Shown here: positions 7,354 to 15,764 of the stretch, piece by piece
Layout: every line of letters starts with the position of its first letter
How positions within the stretch are numbered: position 1 is the stretch's first letter
NCBI RefSeq assembly: GCF_963677065.1
Contig: NZ_OY781872.1
Location: forward strand, 1,483,419 to 1,547,418
Direction: 5' to 3'
From: an uncultured Methanoregula sp.
Lineage (GTDB): Archaea; Halobacteriota; Methanomicrobia; Methanomicrobiales; Methanospirillaceae
DNA: 64,000 nt
Notes under the pieces: model-generated
What the model was told of the DNA's origin: nothing
Database searches by the model: none
The model's input: only the letters and a program-made list of their open reading frames with translations
Made by a program: the position numbers and the translations under genes

Positions 7354-9465
7354 ATGATTCCCGGAATATCCATGATCCCTCTGCACAAAATTCTCCGCGC
7401 TCTCGTCATCGCCACGCTCATACTTGCATGTACCGTGATACCCGTGATGGCAGCCGAGCACATTGTTGCCCCGACCGGCGCAGAGTTTTCCACGATCCAG
7501 GATGCTGTGGACTGGTCAAGCAACGGGGACACGATCAGGGTGCAGAGCGGAACCTATGATGAGAATATCAGGCTTGAGAAGAAGATCATTCTCATCGGTG
7601 TTGACAATGGCAACGGAGTACCGGTCATTGAGCCCCGCAGCAAAGGGGATGCAATCCGGATCCTTGCAGATGACTGCACCATCCAGGGCTTCATTATCCA
7701 GAACACCGAGATGTCGTCCGGGATATACATTGGTTCCAATAACAACGCGATCCGCGACAATATCATCAGAAACAATGGTGACGGAATATATCTCGTATCC
7801 TCGCGGAAAAACACAATCTCCGGCAACGAGATTTCCCAGAACAACAAATACGGGATATCGCTCGAATCATCTTCCGACAACCGGATTGAGCAGAACACAT
7901 TCCAGAAGAATACCGTGGGGATCTCGCTGGATTCGGCCTCAGCGGCAAACCTGATCTTCCGGAACAACTTCCTCAACAACCAGAATGTGATATCCGAGAG
8001 CCAGACCTCAACATGGAGCTCAGTCCTTCCATACACCTATACTTACCTTGGCCAGAAGGCAGAGAGCCGGATGGGAAATTACTGGAAGGACTACCAGGGG
8101 AGAGATACAAATGGCGATGGTATCGGGGAAACGCCTTACATTGTCAGTGTCGGGACCATCAAGACCGGGGACAAAACCCGTCAGGATGTCCTGGATGAAT
8201 TTCCCCTGATGGATCCGCGGGATTATTATACTGCAGTCGCCGTTGCCGGGAGCAGCCCGGGACTCAAACCAACCGATGCCGGGGGCCGCACGCCTACGCT
8301 AACTCCTGTGATCACCACAACCCCGCTCCCCACCCGGACAAATCAGGTTGCCGAAAATCCTGCATCGGAGGCCCCGTTCTCATTCCCCCGCATCTGGCCG
8401 AATATTCCCGTTATCACCCTGGTGCTCTCCCTGGCGCTGGTCATCGTCATAATTGCTGCCGGCATCATGTATTTCCGGAGGAAGAAACCGGAGTCCGGGC
8501 AGGAGAATGGCATTGCCCCCGTGGCCAAACGGGCAGCATCAATGATAAAAAATGCCATCGACCATGTCCCGTCTCCTGCCACAACGCAGGCTGCACAGAC
8601 CGTACAAATGGATGAGACAAATATTGCCCTGCAGCATTCAGCATCCGACCAGAAAACCTACTTTCCCCGGGAACTGGAGAACAAGTACACCGATATCATG
8701 TTCATTGGGAGAGGGGGTATTGCCTGGGTATTCTCAGCGATCAGGAAGACTGACGGCATCAGGGTTGCTGTCAAGATCCCGATCAGTTTCGATGAAGTGA
8801 CGGGCAAATGTTTCCTGAACGAGATTGCGGCCTGGGAGACCCTGCGCCACGAGAACATTGTCGAAGTGACTGCAGTCAATATTCTCCCTGTCCCCTACGT
8901 TGAGATGGAGTATGTCCCAAGCTCGCTTGAAGCCATAGAGAAGCCTCTTCCGGTCTGGAAAGCGGTTCATCTCATCACGGGGGTTACGGATGGGCTGCGC
9001 TATGCTCACGACCACGGGTTCATTCACCGGGATATCAAACCCCACAACATTCTCTTAACCGACGAACTGGTCCCGAAAATAACCGACTGGGGGATGAGCA
9101 AGGTGCTGGCAGCTGAGGTCAAGAAATCGAGCATTGCCGGTTTCTCCCTCTCGTATGCAGCTCCCGAGCAGGTTTCACCAACCGAATTCGGGAGGACCGA
9201 TGAACGAACCGACATCTACCAGCTGGGTGTTGTGTTCTACGAACTCGTGACCGGGTCAATTCCATTCGGCGGAGAGAGCATCGTCGAGGTGGGTAATGCG
9301 ATCCTGCGGGATTCCCCGATACTGCCTTCGGAATATAACCCCGAGGCGGAGGTTGTCGAGAAGATTATCATGAAATGCCTTGAGAAGATGCCAAAAGACC
9401 GCTACCAGTCTGCAGCTGAACTCCTGGCAGCCCTCCAGGGGTACCTTGACGAAGATGACAGCTGA
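7354..9465 (+). CDS. Membrane Ser/Thr protein kinase with extracellular beta-helix (NosD-type) domain
   Basis: 703 residues. A signal-anchor at 10-33 is followed by an exported parallel beta-helix of the NosD/PbH1 kind (about 35-280, repeats such as NNAIRDNIIRNNGDGIYLVS), a Thr/Pro-rich stalk, one membrane helix (about 352-374) and a cytosolic kinase (about 445-700). Kinase motifs seen: loop GRGGIAWVF, VAVKIP lysine, HRDIKPHN, DWG in place of DFG, and YAAPEQ. All catalytic residues are present; only the phenylalanine of DFG differs and the last glycine of the loop is Ala. It likely senses a cell-surface carbohydrate or polymer outside and phosphorylates Ser/Thr inside. The FHA-HTH protein before it is the natural partner. 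The ATG at 7372 is an alternative start. Confidence 0.85.
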   Translation: MIPGISMIPLHKILRALVIATLILACTVIPVMAAEHIVAPTGAEFSTIQDAVDWSSNGDTIRVQSGTYDENIRLEKKIILIGVDNGNGVPVIEPRSKGDAIRILADDCTIQGFIIQNTEMSSGIYIGSNNNAIRDNIIRNNGDGIYLVSSRKNTISGNEISQNNKYGISLESSSDNRIEQNTFQKNTVGISLDSASAANLIFRNNFLNNQNVISESQTSTWSSVLPYTYTYLGQKAESRMGNYWKDYQGRDTNGDGIGETPYIVSVGTIKTGDKTRQDVLDEFPLMDPRDYYTAVAVAGSSPGLKPTDAGGRTPTLTPVITTTPLPTRTNQVAENPASEAPFSFPRIWPNIPVITLVLSLALVIVIIAAGIMYFRRKKPESGQENGIAPVAKRAASMIKNAIDHVPSPATTQAAQTVQMDETNIALQHSASDQKTYFPRELENKYTDIMFIGRGGIAWVFSAIRKTDGIRVAVKIPISFDEVTGKCFLNEIAAWETLRHENIVEVTAVNILPVPYVEMEYVPSSLEAIEKPLPVWKAVHLITGVTDGLRYAHDHGFIHRDIKPHNILLTDELVPKITDWGMSKVLAAEVKKSSIAGFSLSYAAPEQVSPTEFGRTDERTDIYQLGVVFYELVTGSIPFGGESIVEVGNAILRDSPILPSEYNPEAEVVEKIIMKCLEKMPKDRYQSAAELLAALQGYLDEDDS

Positions 9466-9643
9466 AAAGACGTATGAACCGGCGGAGTGCGGGCATTGCG
9501 GGGGCCTTGGCTGCACGTACTGCAATAAGACCGGAACTGTCCTTGTCACTGCACCCAAACAACAATGCCGCCATTGCGAGGGTGTGGGCTGCATCTACTG
9601 CGGGTTCACCGGCTGGACCGGGCCAAAAAGCAAATATGATTAA
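9455..9643 (+). CDS. Small DnaJ-type zinc-finger protein
   Basis: 62 residues with repeated CxxCxGxxC motifs: CGHCGGLGCTYC and CRHCEGVGCIYC, each followed by a G-rich turn, as in the cysteine-rich domain of DnaJ. Two zinc sites are expected. The ATG at 9455 lies inside the kinase gene, overlapping its end by 11 bases, so the two are probably translationally coupled. It has no J domain and no membrane segment. Inference: a zinc-binding partner or cofactor of the kinase module. At its 3' end it overlaps the convergent dNTPase gene by 4 bases (TTAA shared as both stop codons). Confidence 0.7.
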   Translation: MTAEKTYEPAECGHCGGLGCTYCNKTGTVLVTAPKQQCRHCEGVGCIYCGFTGWTGPKSKYD

Positions 9644-10845
9644 CCCGCAGAGCCTGTTTTTTCAAACTTCCCGACAATTTTCCTGGGCATCACACACTCT
9701 TCATATCTTCTCGCAAAGTAGCGATCGGTCATCCCTGCAATGAAATCCCTGACCAGTTCGGGCCGGGTAGCAGACGAAAGATAATTATTACTTATCGGGA
9801 CGCTGTCGATAAAGTCTGCAAAGATTTTTGCAGTCCTCTTCCCGCGTTCAAGATCCTCAAGGCATGCAGAAAAGAGCGTGGCATACATTCTCCGGATCTT
9901 CTCCCGTTCTGTCGTGAGCGCCGGGTTGTTGTAGATATGCACGCGGGAAAATGCCCGCAGTTCGATTAAGGATTTCTCCACTTCAGGACTATAGGAGATA
10001 TATCCGGTCTCTTCGGCATCGCTGTTCTCCAGCAGATCATAAATCAGGGTATTGATGATCTGGCCGTTATCGTGTCCGAGCACTTCCCCGCAGGTCTCCG
10101 GGATGGGCGTATCGTTCCCGATCAACCCAATCTCGCGGGCATCCTGGAGATCCCGGCCAATGTACGCAATGGTGTCGGCGAACTTCACAACGCATCCTTC
10201 CAGCGTCATGGGTGGGCGCGAGCGCGATCCGTTCGCATGGTCAGTCACTTTCCGGTCAAAATCCATAAAGCTCCCGCAGCGCTCCGGTTCGATCCTCACA
10301 TCATCGGCCTCCCCGTTATGACAGAGTATCCCGTCGAGCACCTGGAGTGTGAGGTCGCAGTCTTCTATCCGGTCGAGAAACCGGACGCTCTGGACATTGT
10401 GAAAGAATTTCCCAATCCCGTGCTGTTCGCAGATTTCCGAGAGACATGTCTCACCAAAATGACCGTAAGGGATATGACCGATATCATGGCCGAGCGCGAT
10501 CGCCTCGATAAGGTCCTCGTTGAGACGGAGACATCTCCCGATGGTTCGGGCAATCTTTGAGACCAGCTGGACATGGATGACCCGGTGGGTGATATGGTCA
10601 TTTTCCACAAGGTAAAAGACCTGGGTCTTGTCGATGTACCGGGTATAGGCGCGGGTATGGACGATCCGGTCTGCATCCCGCGAATAGGGTGTCCGGATAT
10701 CCTCGGGCTTTCTTCCGAAACGACGAACCGCCCCGCCACTCCGGGCTGCAAGAGGTGAGAGAAGCGATTCCCGGAGTTCGGTCTGCATCCGGATTGCAGA
10801 TTCCATTTCTGGATCCGGAACCCGGATGGGGGCAGGTCTCTGCAT
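9640..10845 (-). CDS. HD-family dGTPase-like deoxynucleotide triphosphohydrolase
   Basis: 401 residues of the dGTPase/HD group. The N terminus has RRFGRKPEDIRTPYSRDADR, matching the nucleotide-binding start of dGTPases (S-R-D-x-D-R-I). HD metal ligands are ITHRVIH, then LGHDIGHIPYGHFGE, and a later GILCHNGEADD. dGTPases split dNTPs to nucleoside plus triphosphate and control the DNA precursor pool or hinder viruses. Cytosolic. Start ATG at 10845 has GGTGAT just before it; an internal ATG 39 bases later is possible but would leave the N-terminal tail out. It lies tail to tail with the zinc-protein gene and divergent from the Mrp gene. Confidence 0.85.
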   Translation of the reverse strand: MQRPAPIRVPDPEMESAIRMQTELRESLLSPLAARSGGAVRRFGRKPEDIRTPYSRDADRIVHTRAYTRYIDKTQVFYLVENDHITHRVIHVQLVSKIARTIGRCLRLNEDLIEAIALGHDIGHIPYGHFGETCLSEICEQHGIGKFFHNVQSVRFLDRIEDCDLTLQVLDGILCHNGEADDVRIEPERCGSFMDFDRKVTDHANGSRSRPPMTLEGCVVKFADTIAYIGRDLQDAREIGLIGNDTPIPETCGEVLGHDNGQIINTLIYDLLENSDAEETGYISYSPEVEKSLIELRAFSRVHIYNNPALTTEREKIRRMYATLFSACLEDLERGKRTAKIFADFIDSVPISNNYLSSATRPELVRDFIAGMTDRYFARRYEECVMPRKIVGKFEKTGSAG

Positions 10846-10986
10846 ATCACCGTCAATCTGTGCCAGAACATCTTAATGGTGACGAAGCCGGCAGATTCCC
10901 GGATCCGTGCCTTCCCGTTTGCTACAATCTCCACATCTTTATTGTCTTGTGCAGACAACTGGTGAGAGTACACAGTTGTTTTTACT

Positions 10987-10992
10987 GGAGGC
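10987..10992 (+). promoter_or_regulatory. Ribosome-binding site deciding the Mrp start
   Basis: GGAGGC five bases before the ATG at 10998. The reading frame is open for 300 bases further upstream, so this site is what fixes the start. Confidence 0.7.
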
Positions 10993-10997
10993 AACCC

Positions 10998-11891
10998 ATG
11001 ACAAAGAACAATACCAAAAAACCGCAGGCAGAGGAGGAGTGCAAGAAGGAGTGCTCGAGCTGCCCGACCGCAACAACCTGTGCATCGGCAAAGAACGGGA
11101 AGGCCGGGCTCCCGCCCAAGGCAGAGATTGACGTCAAGCATGTCATCATGGTGCTTTCCGGCAAAGGGGGAGTCGGGAAATCGACCGTTTCGGTCAATCT
11201 TGCCTACGCGCTATCCGCCCACGGCAAGAAAGTCGGTCTCCTCGACCTCGATATGCACGGTCCCAATGTTCCCAAGATGCTGGGAATCGAGGATCACAAG
11301 CTCGCCATGATGGATAACCGCATTGAGCCCGTCCATGTTACCGGGAACCTCTCGGTCATCTCCATGGCGTTTCTCCTGCCCGACACCAGTACGCCCATCA
11401 TCTGGCGCGGCCCCATGAAGATGGCAGCGATCCAGCAGTTCCTTTCGGAAGTGAACTGGGGGCCGCTTGACTATCTCGTTGTTGATCTCCCCCCGGGCAC
11501 CGGTGACGAAGCGCTGACCATTGCACAGCTCGCCCCCAATGTCCGGGGAGCGGTCGTGGTCACGACCCCGCAGGACGTCGCCACCATGGATGCCCGCAAG
11601 TCCGCCAAGTTCATCGAGAAACTCGGCCTCCCGGTCATCGGCATCATCGAGAACATGAGCGGGATGCTCTGCCCTCACTGTGGAGAACAGATCGATCTCT
11701 TCGGCAAAGGCGGGGGTAAAAAGATTGCAGAGGAACTCAGCGTTCCGTTCCTTGGGGCGATCCCGCTGGATATCGAGATGCGCAAGGCTGGCGACGAAGG
11801 CCGGCCGTTCATCATCCGGCGCGGCGACAGCCCGACATGGAAGAGCGTTGATCAGGTCATGCAGGAACTCACCAGAATCGTTGAGGGATGA
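10998..11891 (+). CDS. mrp: Mrp/NBP35-type Fe-S cluster carrier ATPase
   Basis: 297 residues. The N-terminal tail has a cysteine cluster ECKKECSSCPTATTC (4 Cys), then a deviant Walker A P-loop GKGGVGKST near 53, the switch region VVDLPPGTGDE, and a C-terminal MLCPHCG with the CxxC that holds a bridging Fe-S cluster in NBP35/ApbC dimers. It carries and inserts [4Fe-4S] clusters into apo-proteins in the cytosol, a heavy demand in methanogens. The start is set by GGAGGC. It overlaps or nearly abuts the next small gene, which may be co-translated. Very secure call. Confidence 0.93.
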   Translation: MTKNNTKKPQAEEECKKECSSCPTATTCASAKNGKAGLPPKAEIDVKHVIMVLSGKGGVGKSTVSVNLAYALSAHGKKVGLLDLDMHGPNVPKMLGIEDHKLAMMDNRIEPVHVTGNLSVISMAFLLPDTSTPIIWRGPMKMAAIQQFLSEVNWGPLDYLVVDLPPGTGDEALTIAQLAPNVRGAVVVTTPQDVATMDARKSAKFIEKLGLPVIGIIENMSGMLCPHCGEQIDLFGKGGGKKIAEELSVPFLGAIPLDIEMRKAGDEGRPFIIRRGDSPTWKSVDQVMQELTRIVEG

Positions 11892-11893
11892 TA

Positions 11894-12202
11894 ATGGATT
11901 ATCTGCGGATTCTCACCGGCCGGGAGCAGCCGCTCCCCATCTATAAGGGAGTGATAGCAGCACTGGAGAATCCGCTTGCATTTCCGGATCTGCTTGAATC
12001 AATCTACCGGGAAGCTATGAGTCTCGATGACGAGACCCTGGACCGGTTCCGGTTTTCCCTCATGCGCCTCCAGCTCTGGGCAGATATCCACAGAAATGAG
12101 GATCTGGAGAAAGCGATGCATATCAAGTACGTCTCCCAGGTGCTCGAAAAAGTGATCTTCGGCTCACTTGTTATGGAGCAGGGCGATGCACCTGCAGAAT
12201 AA
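11894..12202 (+). CDS. Small conserved-type protein downstream of Mrp, unknown function
   Basis: 102 residues, mainly helical, acidic, without cysteine or membrane segments. Pieces such as PIYKGVIAALENPLAFPDLL and DETLDRFRFSLMRLQLWADIH suggest a small helical bundle. Two ATGs exist, at 11888 (overlapping the Mrp stop as ATGA) and 11894; the second has GAGGGAT at better distance. I do not recognise the family. Tight coupling to mrp suggests a role linked with Fe-S carriage, which is guilt by association only. Confidence 0.65.
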   Translation: MDYLRILTGREQPLPIYKGVIAALENPLAFPDLLESIYREAMSLDDETLDRFRFSLMRLQLWADIHRNEDLEKAMHIKYVSQVLEKVIFGSLVMEQGDAPAE

Positions 12203-12357
12203 TTATTGTCCCACAACATTTTTATCGTCGGGTATAGGTACTGGTGATACTCTTATCACCCTGCCCGATCAATAGTATGACCACAATCCTGTATAACGCA
12301 GTTTTACCAATTGTATTTATACAAATACCAGATACCAGTAACCATCCGGGAGCCAAT

Positions 12358-12813
12358 ATGACATCACGCATGCAATCCCCGCACACCACCTGTCCGGGGT
12401 GCCAGGAAGAAGTATTTCTCGACGAACTTGTAGGCGGCAAGTGTCCGCTCTGCGGTTGTTCGCTCGAGGATTTCGACGAAGCATTCGGGGAATACGAAGG
12501 AGTCCTCGACCGCTCGGACCTGTCCTGGCTGATCTTCAATTATTTCGTTTTCAAGAAATTCGTGGACCTGGGTGTACCCCCCCATCAGATCATGGAGTTC
12601 GTCGCCACCTACGAGGCAAATGCAGAGAAGCCCCCAGAAGAGTGGAACAAAACAGAATTTGTTCTTGAGATCCCCATGAAAAGTCTGGATAAAATCCGGC
12701 CGAAACATTGTGTTAAATGCCAGAAGTGGTTTATTGCGGGTGGAAAAAAGCAGATCCGGGGCGATATGCGCAAAACTGCACTTGCTGTGGAATATACCTG
12801 TAATCGCTGCTGA
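12358..12813 (+). CDS. Small protein with two zinc-ribbon-like pairs, unknown function
   Basis: 151 residues. The N terminus carries CPGCQEEVFLDE followed by CPLCG, a zinc ribbon; the middle (about 45-110) is a helical segment rich in aromatic residues (WLIFNYFVFKKFVDLG); the C terminus has a second set, CVKCQKWFIAGGKKQ and a final CNRC. The ATG at 12358 follows GGGAGCC; an upstream in-frame start would add a hydrophobic run that lies over the promoter. Likely a cytosolic metal-bound protein of archaeal type. Family not recognised with certainty. Confidence 0.75.
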   Translation: MTSRMQSPHTTCPGCQEEVFLDELVGGKCPLCGCSLEDFDEAFGEYEGVLDRSDLSWLIFNYFVFKKFVDLGVPPHQIMEFVATYEANAEKPPEEWNKTEFVLEIPMKSLDKIRPKHCVKCQKWFIAGGKKQIRGDMRKTALAVEYTCNRC

Positions 12814-12838
12814 AAAACCGGTTTCCGCTCACCAATTT

Positions 12839-12856
12839 TAAAAAAAATCTTTTTTT
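12839..12856 (+). terminator. Oligo-A/oligo-T terminator after the zinc protein
   Basis: A run of A (12840-12847) followed by TC and seven T (12850-12856), about 26 bases after the stop codon. An oligo-T tract alone can end archaeal transcription. Confidence 0.5.
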
Positions 12857-13050
12857 AGAAATATTGTTCAAAAAGAACCGTTATTTTCATAGGAATCGAC
12901 GGACCTTTTTCGCATTATCTTACCGGGGTCTCCCGTGTTATCTCTCATAATTTTAATCCCGCGGATCATCAAAAATCCTTATCTACACGTAACAATATAA
13001 AAACATTTTTAATTTGATTTAGGCCCAATTCGCATTGCATTTGGTAAACT

Positions 13051-13060
13051 ATGTATATAT
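13051..13060 (+). promoter_or_regulatory. TATA candidate of the archaellin gene
   Basis: ATGTATATAT lies 65-74 bases before the archaellin ATG, implying a leader of about 45 bases. A second AT-rich candidate near 12995 is further away. GGTGA just before the ATG (about 13116) serves as ribosome-binding site. Confidence 0.4.
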
Positions 13061-13124
13061 CCGGTGTTAATCAGTTGTAAGGATTGGAGAATTTCTCATA
13101 TCCTGTCCATGAAGATGGTGACCT

Positions 13125-13697
13125 ATGAAAAAAGGCTATTCCAATGATAACGCATTCACCGGACTTGAAGCGGCAATTGTGCTCATTGCATTCGTTGTCG
13201 TCGCAGCGGTGTTCTCGTACGTAGTGCTCGGTGCTGGTTTCTTCACAACCCAGAAAAGCCAGGAAGTTGTCCACACGGGTGTACAGCAGGCGAGTTCGAC
13301 CCTTGAGATCGTCGGTAACGTCTACGGTACCGGAACTACAGGAAGCTACATAAATATGATTAACTTCTCCGCAGCATTAGCTCCCGGCGGGACAAATGTC
13401 GACTTTGACAAAGTGGTGCTTACGTACAGTAACGCATCCTCGCTTGAAACCCTGTCTCGCGTTGGCAAAAACACTGCACCAAATGCCGGGCAGTGGTCCA
13501 TTGCCAAGGTCCAGAATGAAGTAACCAACGACGATGTACTTGAGAAAGGAGAGCAGTTTGACATCATGGCTCAGCCAACCAACCACATTGTCAAGAACGA
13601 TCAGTTCCAGATAGAGATCAAACCGGCTATCGGAGCGGCACTCTCGGTTGTCCGCACTGCCCCGGCATCAATTCTGGCAGTAAACACCCTCTACTAA
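13125..13697 (+). CDS. Archaellin (archaeal flagellin)
   Basis: 190 residues. It starts MKKGYSNDNA, then FTGLEAAIVLIAFVVVAAVF, which is a class III (type IV pilin-like) signal with expected FlaK/PibD cleavage before the Phe, and a long N-terminal hydrophobic helix that forms the filament core. The following QKSQEVVHTGVQQASSTLEI is typical of archaellins in Methanospirillum-type organisms. The outer part is a beta-rich domain with Asn/Thr residues that could be glycosylated. It is exported and assembled into the archaellum. No flaCDEFGHIJ genes lie nearby, so this is a detached archaellin locus. A T run follows the stop. Confidence 0.88.
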   Translation: MKKGYSNDNAFTGLEAAIVLIAFVVVAAVFSYVVLGAGFFTTQKSQEVVHTGVQQASSTLEIVGNVYGTGTTGSYINMINFSAALAPGGTNVDFDKVVLTYSNASSLETLSRVGKNTAPNAGQWSIAKVQNEVTNDDVLEKGEQFDIMAQPTNHIVKNDQFQIEIKPAIGAALSVVRTAPASILAVNTLY

Positions 13698-13710
13698 CTT
13701 TTTTTATTTT
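13698..13710 (+). terminator. Oligo-T terminator of archaellin gene
   Basis: CTTTTTTTATTTT starts directly after the stop codon, as expected for a strongly expressed archaeal gene. Confidence 0.55.
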
Positions 13711-13832
13711 CCCTACGGGAAACAATTCTGTCATTCCAGATTCTCTTACACTATTCCGTCGTCGCTGTCATACACAGCCACCTGCACCACGGAAACCAGG
13801 TATATCCGTAGAGAGTGTTTGAGACCGGAACA

Positions 13833-15155
13833 TCAGCGGGGGTAATCGGTGCTGATGATCGCACCGGACTGCGCATCAACCCAGCCGGTTGCCGTAGCAG
13901 GGGGCTGTCGGGCGCGAAGAGTTTCATCGTCAAAGATCACTTTCCAGGCAAGCGGGATCGTTCCGGGTCGCGGGGTCTGACCGGGGTTATGCAGGTCTTT
14001 CCATAACAACTGAGCGGACAGGATCTGCATACGTTGCGCAGATGCCGGGACGAGCTCGCTTGCATTCTGAAGAACTGCAAACGTTGCTTCCCGCTTTGTC
14101 ACAAGAGATTCTGAAGTAGCGGAAAACGCATTCTCGGGATCGTTCCACCTTCGCTCGTATCCGGTAATATCCCCGTTTGCAGAATCGACTGCGAGGGAGA
14201 ATCCATCAATATCGCAGGGGATATCCTGGACCATCCGGTTGTATTCAAAAAGATACCGGCCTGCAACCGGTGATCCGGTAGCATTTGCAGGCTCGTACCG
14301 TCCACTGCCCAGGCTGACCGTGAGGTCCCCGTTCCATGCCAAAATCGCCCGGTCAGCAACTTTCTGAGCTGCCGATAACGAGAGGACAGGATCTCTTGGA
14401 CGATCAGTTGGAGATACCTCGCGGGAGTAGGAAAGAATTGAGCCGGTCTCCGGGTCAAGGGAGCCGGAAAGCAGGGGTGCGCCATCCTTGACTAATAAAA
14501 AGTGCCACGATGGTTCTGATCCAGGATTATCACTATACCTGACGCGTACCTGATCGACTTTCTGCGGTGAAAAGAATTTTGTCGCGATCTGCATCACCTG
14601 TTCTGATGAGAACTTTGCTGATTCCTGTCCCGGGGTATAGGGGTTTCCGGTGACTGCGTCAAGATTTGCAATTATCCGGTCCTGCCTGCCAGAACCCGCT
14701 TGAGATACGATCTCAAATTCATACCGTTTTTTTCCGGCAGATTCTGTCAGGTTCACCCGGGAGATCAAAAATTTTTCTGTCGGGAATTCCAGGTGTATGA
14801 GATCGATGGCCCGGGAAAGCGGGAGCAGGCCTCGGTCCGATGAAGCGGACAATCCGGATCCGAGAACAATCGCCGGTGTTTCAGGAATGGAGGCATTCAT
14901 GGGGGCAGCAGGCGTCATGCTGGCCGTCGGGGATACCGGCAGTGCGGAGATCTCAGGTAATGAGCTTGGAAGAATACCGGAGAAATTGCAAAAAAACAGA
15001 AGAAAAATAACAGCGATAACCGCAATGATGCAACAGGCCGCTGCAATCTTCCTGATGATCCGGCGCTGTTTTTTAGCATTAATCAGCTGTTGATAACGTT
15101 CGGGAAGGTAAGGTGCATCATCGCCTTCAAAATTTCGTCTCCGGCCACTTCCCAT
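13833..15155 (-). CDS. Membrane-anchored exported protein with PepSY-like repeats
   Basis: 440 residues. After a basic N terminus (KKQRRIIRK) comes one membrane helix at about 38-57, then an extracellular part. This has repeated units of the PepSY kind: IDLIHLEFPTEKFLISRVN..., a unit ending LDAVTGNPYTP, LDPETGSILSYSREVS, a unit ending VDSANGDITGYERRW, and a final VDAQSGAIISTDYP. Each ends in a D-x-x-(T/S/N)-G turn, so I count about four units. PepSY modules often inhibit proteases or hold ligands outside the cell. I infer an anchored cell-surface protein; no enzyme motif is visible. It converges on the archaellin gene with 135 bases between. Confidence 0.65.
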   Translation of the reverse strand: MGSGRRRNFEGDDAPYLPERYQQLINAKKQRRIIRKIAAACCIIAVIAVIFLLFFCNFSGILPSSLPEISALPVSPTASMTPAAPMNASIPETPAIVLGSGLSASSDRGLLPLSRAIDLIHLEFPTEKFLISRVNLTESAGKKRYEFEIVSQAGSGRQDRIIANLDAVTGNPYTPGQESAKFSSEQVMQIATKFFSPQKVDQVRVRYSDNPGSEPSWHFLLVKDGAPLLSGSLDPETGSILSYSREVSPTDRPRDPVLSLSAAQKVADRAILAWNGDLTVSLGSGRYEPANATGSPVAGRYLFEYNRMVQDIPCDIDGFSLAVDSANGDITGYERRWNDPENAFSATSESLVTKREATFAVLQNASELVPASAQRMQILSAQLLWKDLHNPGQTPRPGTIPLAWKVIFDDETLRARQPPATATGWVDAQSGAIISTDYPR

Positions 15156-15602
15156 AGTTCTTCATAACCATATTTACTGCCACAAATAAAAATGAGAGCT
15201 TGTCGGTAGCCCCCGATAAAATGAGGGCATTGTCATTATAGATAGAAAAACAGGGTTCTGTAGATGTCGTAGTTCGCATGCGGGGAAGCCCTCTTCCTGC
15301 CCCATCAACCCGAAGAACCCTGACCTGTTCTTTCGGGCCGACCCTTATCAGCGCTCTTTGCAGGCTGCAGTCATAGCGTCCCCGGGAGTTTCAGCGGTAT
15401 TGAAACGATCGCTCAGGTGCAACCACAATTCTGCGCGAATCAGGGTGAAGGCGTATCTGCATCACCAGTGGCACAGGTTTTTGGATTGCAATCGCGTTCC
15501 GGCAAAAAAATTTCAATCACCCCCTCATCCCCTGCCAGAAATTTTTCAAGTGACCTTTGACTGATCTGCCGGAAAGCCCACGTCGGAAAAAATGATTTGC
15601 TG

Positions 15603-15618
15603 TTGGATAAAAATCCAA
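15603..15618. repeat. Inverted repeat TTGGAT-N4-ATCCAA
   Basis: TTGGAT, AAAA, ATCCAA: perfect 6-base arms. It shares the arm sequence with the adjoining 20-base palindrome, so the half-site TTGGAT occurs four times in 37 bases. Confidence 0.7.
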
Positions 15619-15619
15619 T

Positions 15620-15639
15620 AGTTGGATAATTATCCAACT
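15620..15639. repeat. Perfect 20-base palindrome
   Basis: AGTTGGATAATTATCCAACT is identical to its reverse complement. It lies one base from the TTGGAT-AAAA-ATCCAA repeat. Looks like a dimer-binding operator rather than a terminator, as no T run follows. Confidence 0.75.
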
Positions 15640-15750
15640 GTTGGCAGGTTTACTGACACCCTTTGATCGCGAAAAAAAAAATAACAGACCCTGATTGAAA
15701 ATACTGATCGGTCGAAATACCAAATTGAGACCAGTTTTTTTTCGGATCAT

Positions 15751-15764
15751 GGGGGCGACCCCCC
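15751..15764. repeat. G/C hairpin resembling the one at 3329
   Basis: GGGGGCGACCCCCC: G5, short loop CGA, C6. Same form as the GGGGGGTGACCCCCC element at 3329-3343, so probably a small dispersed intergenic hairpin. Confidence 0.45.

Larger units (their letters stand above)
12814..13124. other. AT-rich spacer upstream of archaellin
   Basis: 311 bases, strikingly AT-rich compared with the flanks, holding the terminator of the upstream gene, a run ATATAAAAACATTTTTAATTTG near 12995 and a TATA candidate at 13051. No gene seen. Confidence 0.5.

Noticed and set aside
15358..15564. A 68-codon frame in the long spacer
   Set aside because: No ribosome-binding site, no hydrophobic or domain pattern, and stops in neighbouring frames. 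Not supported as a gene.
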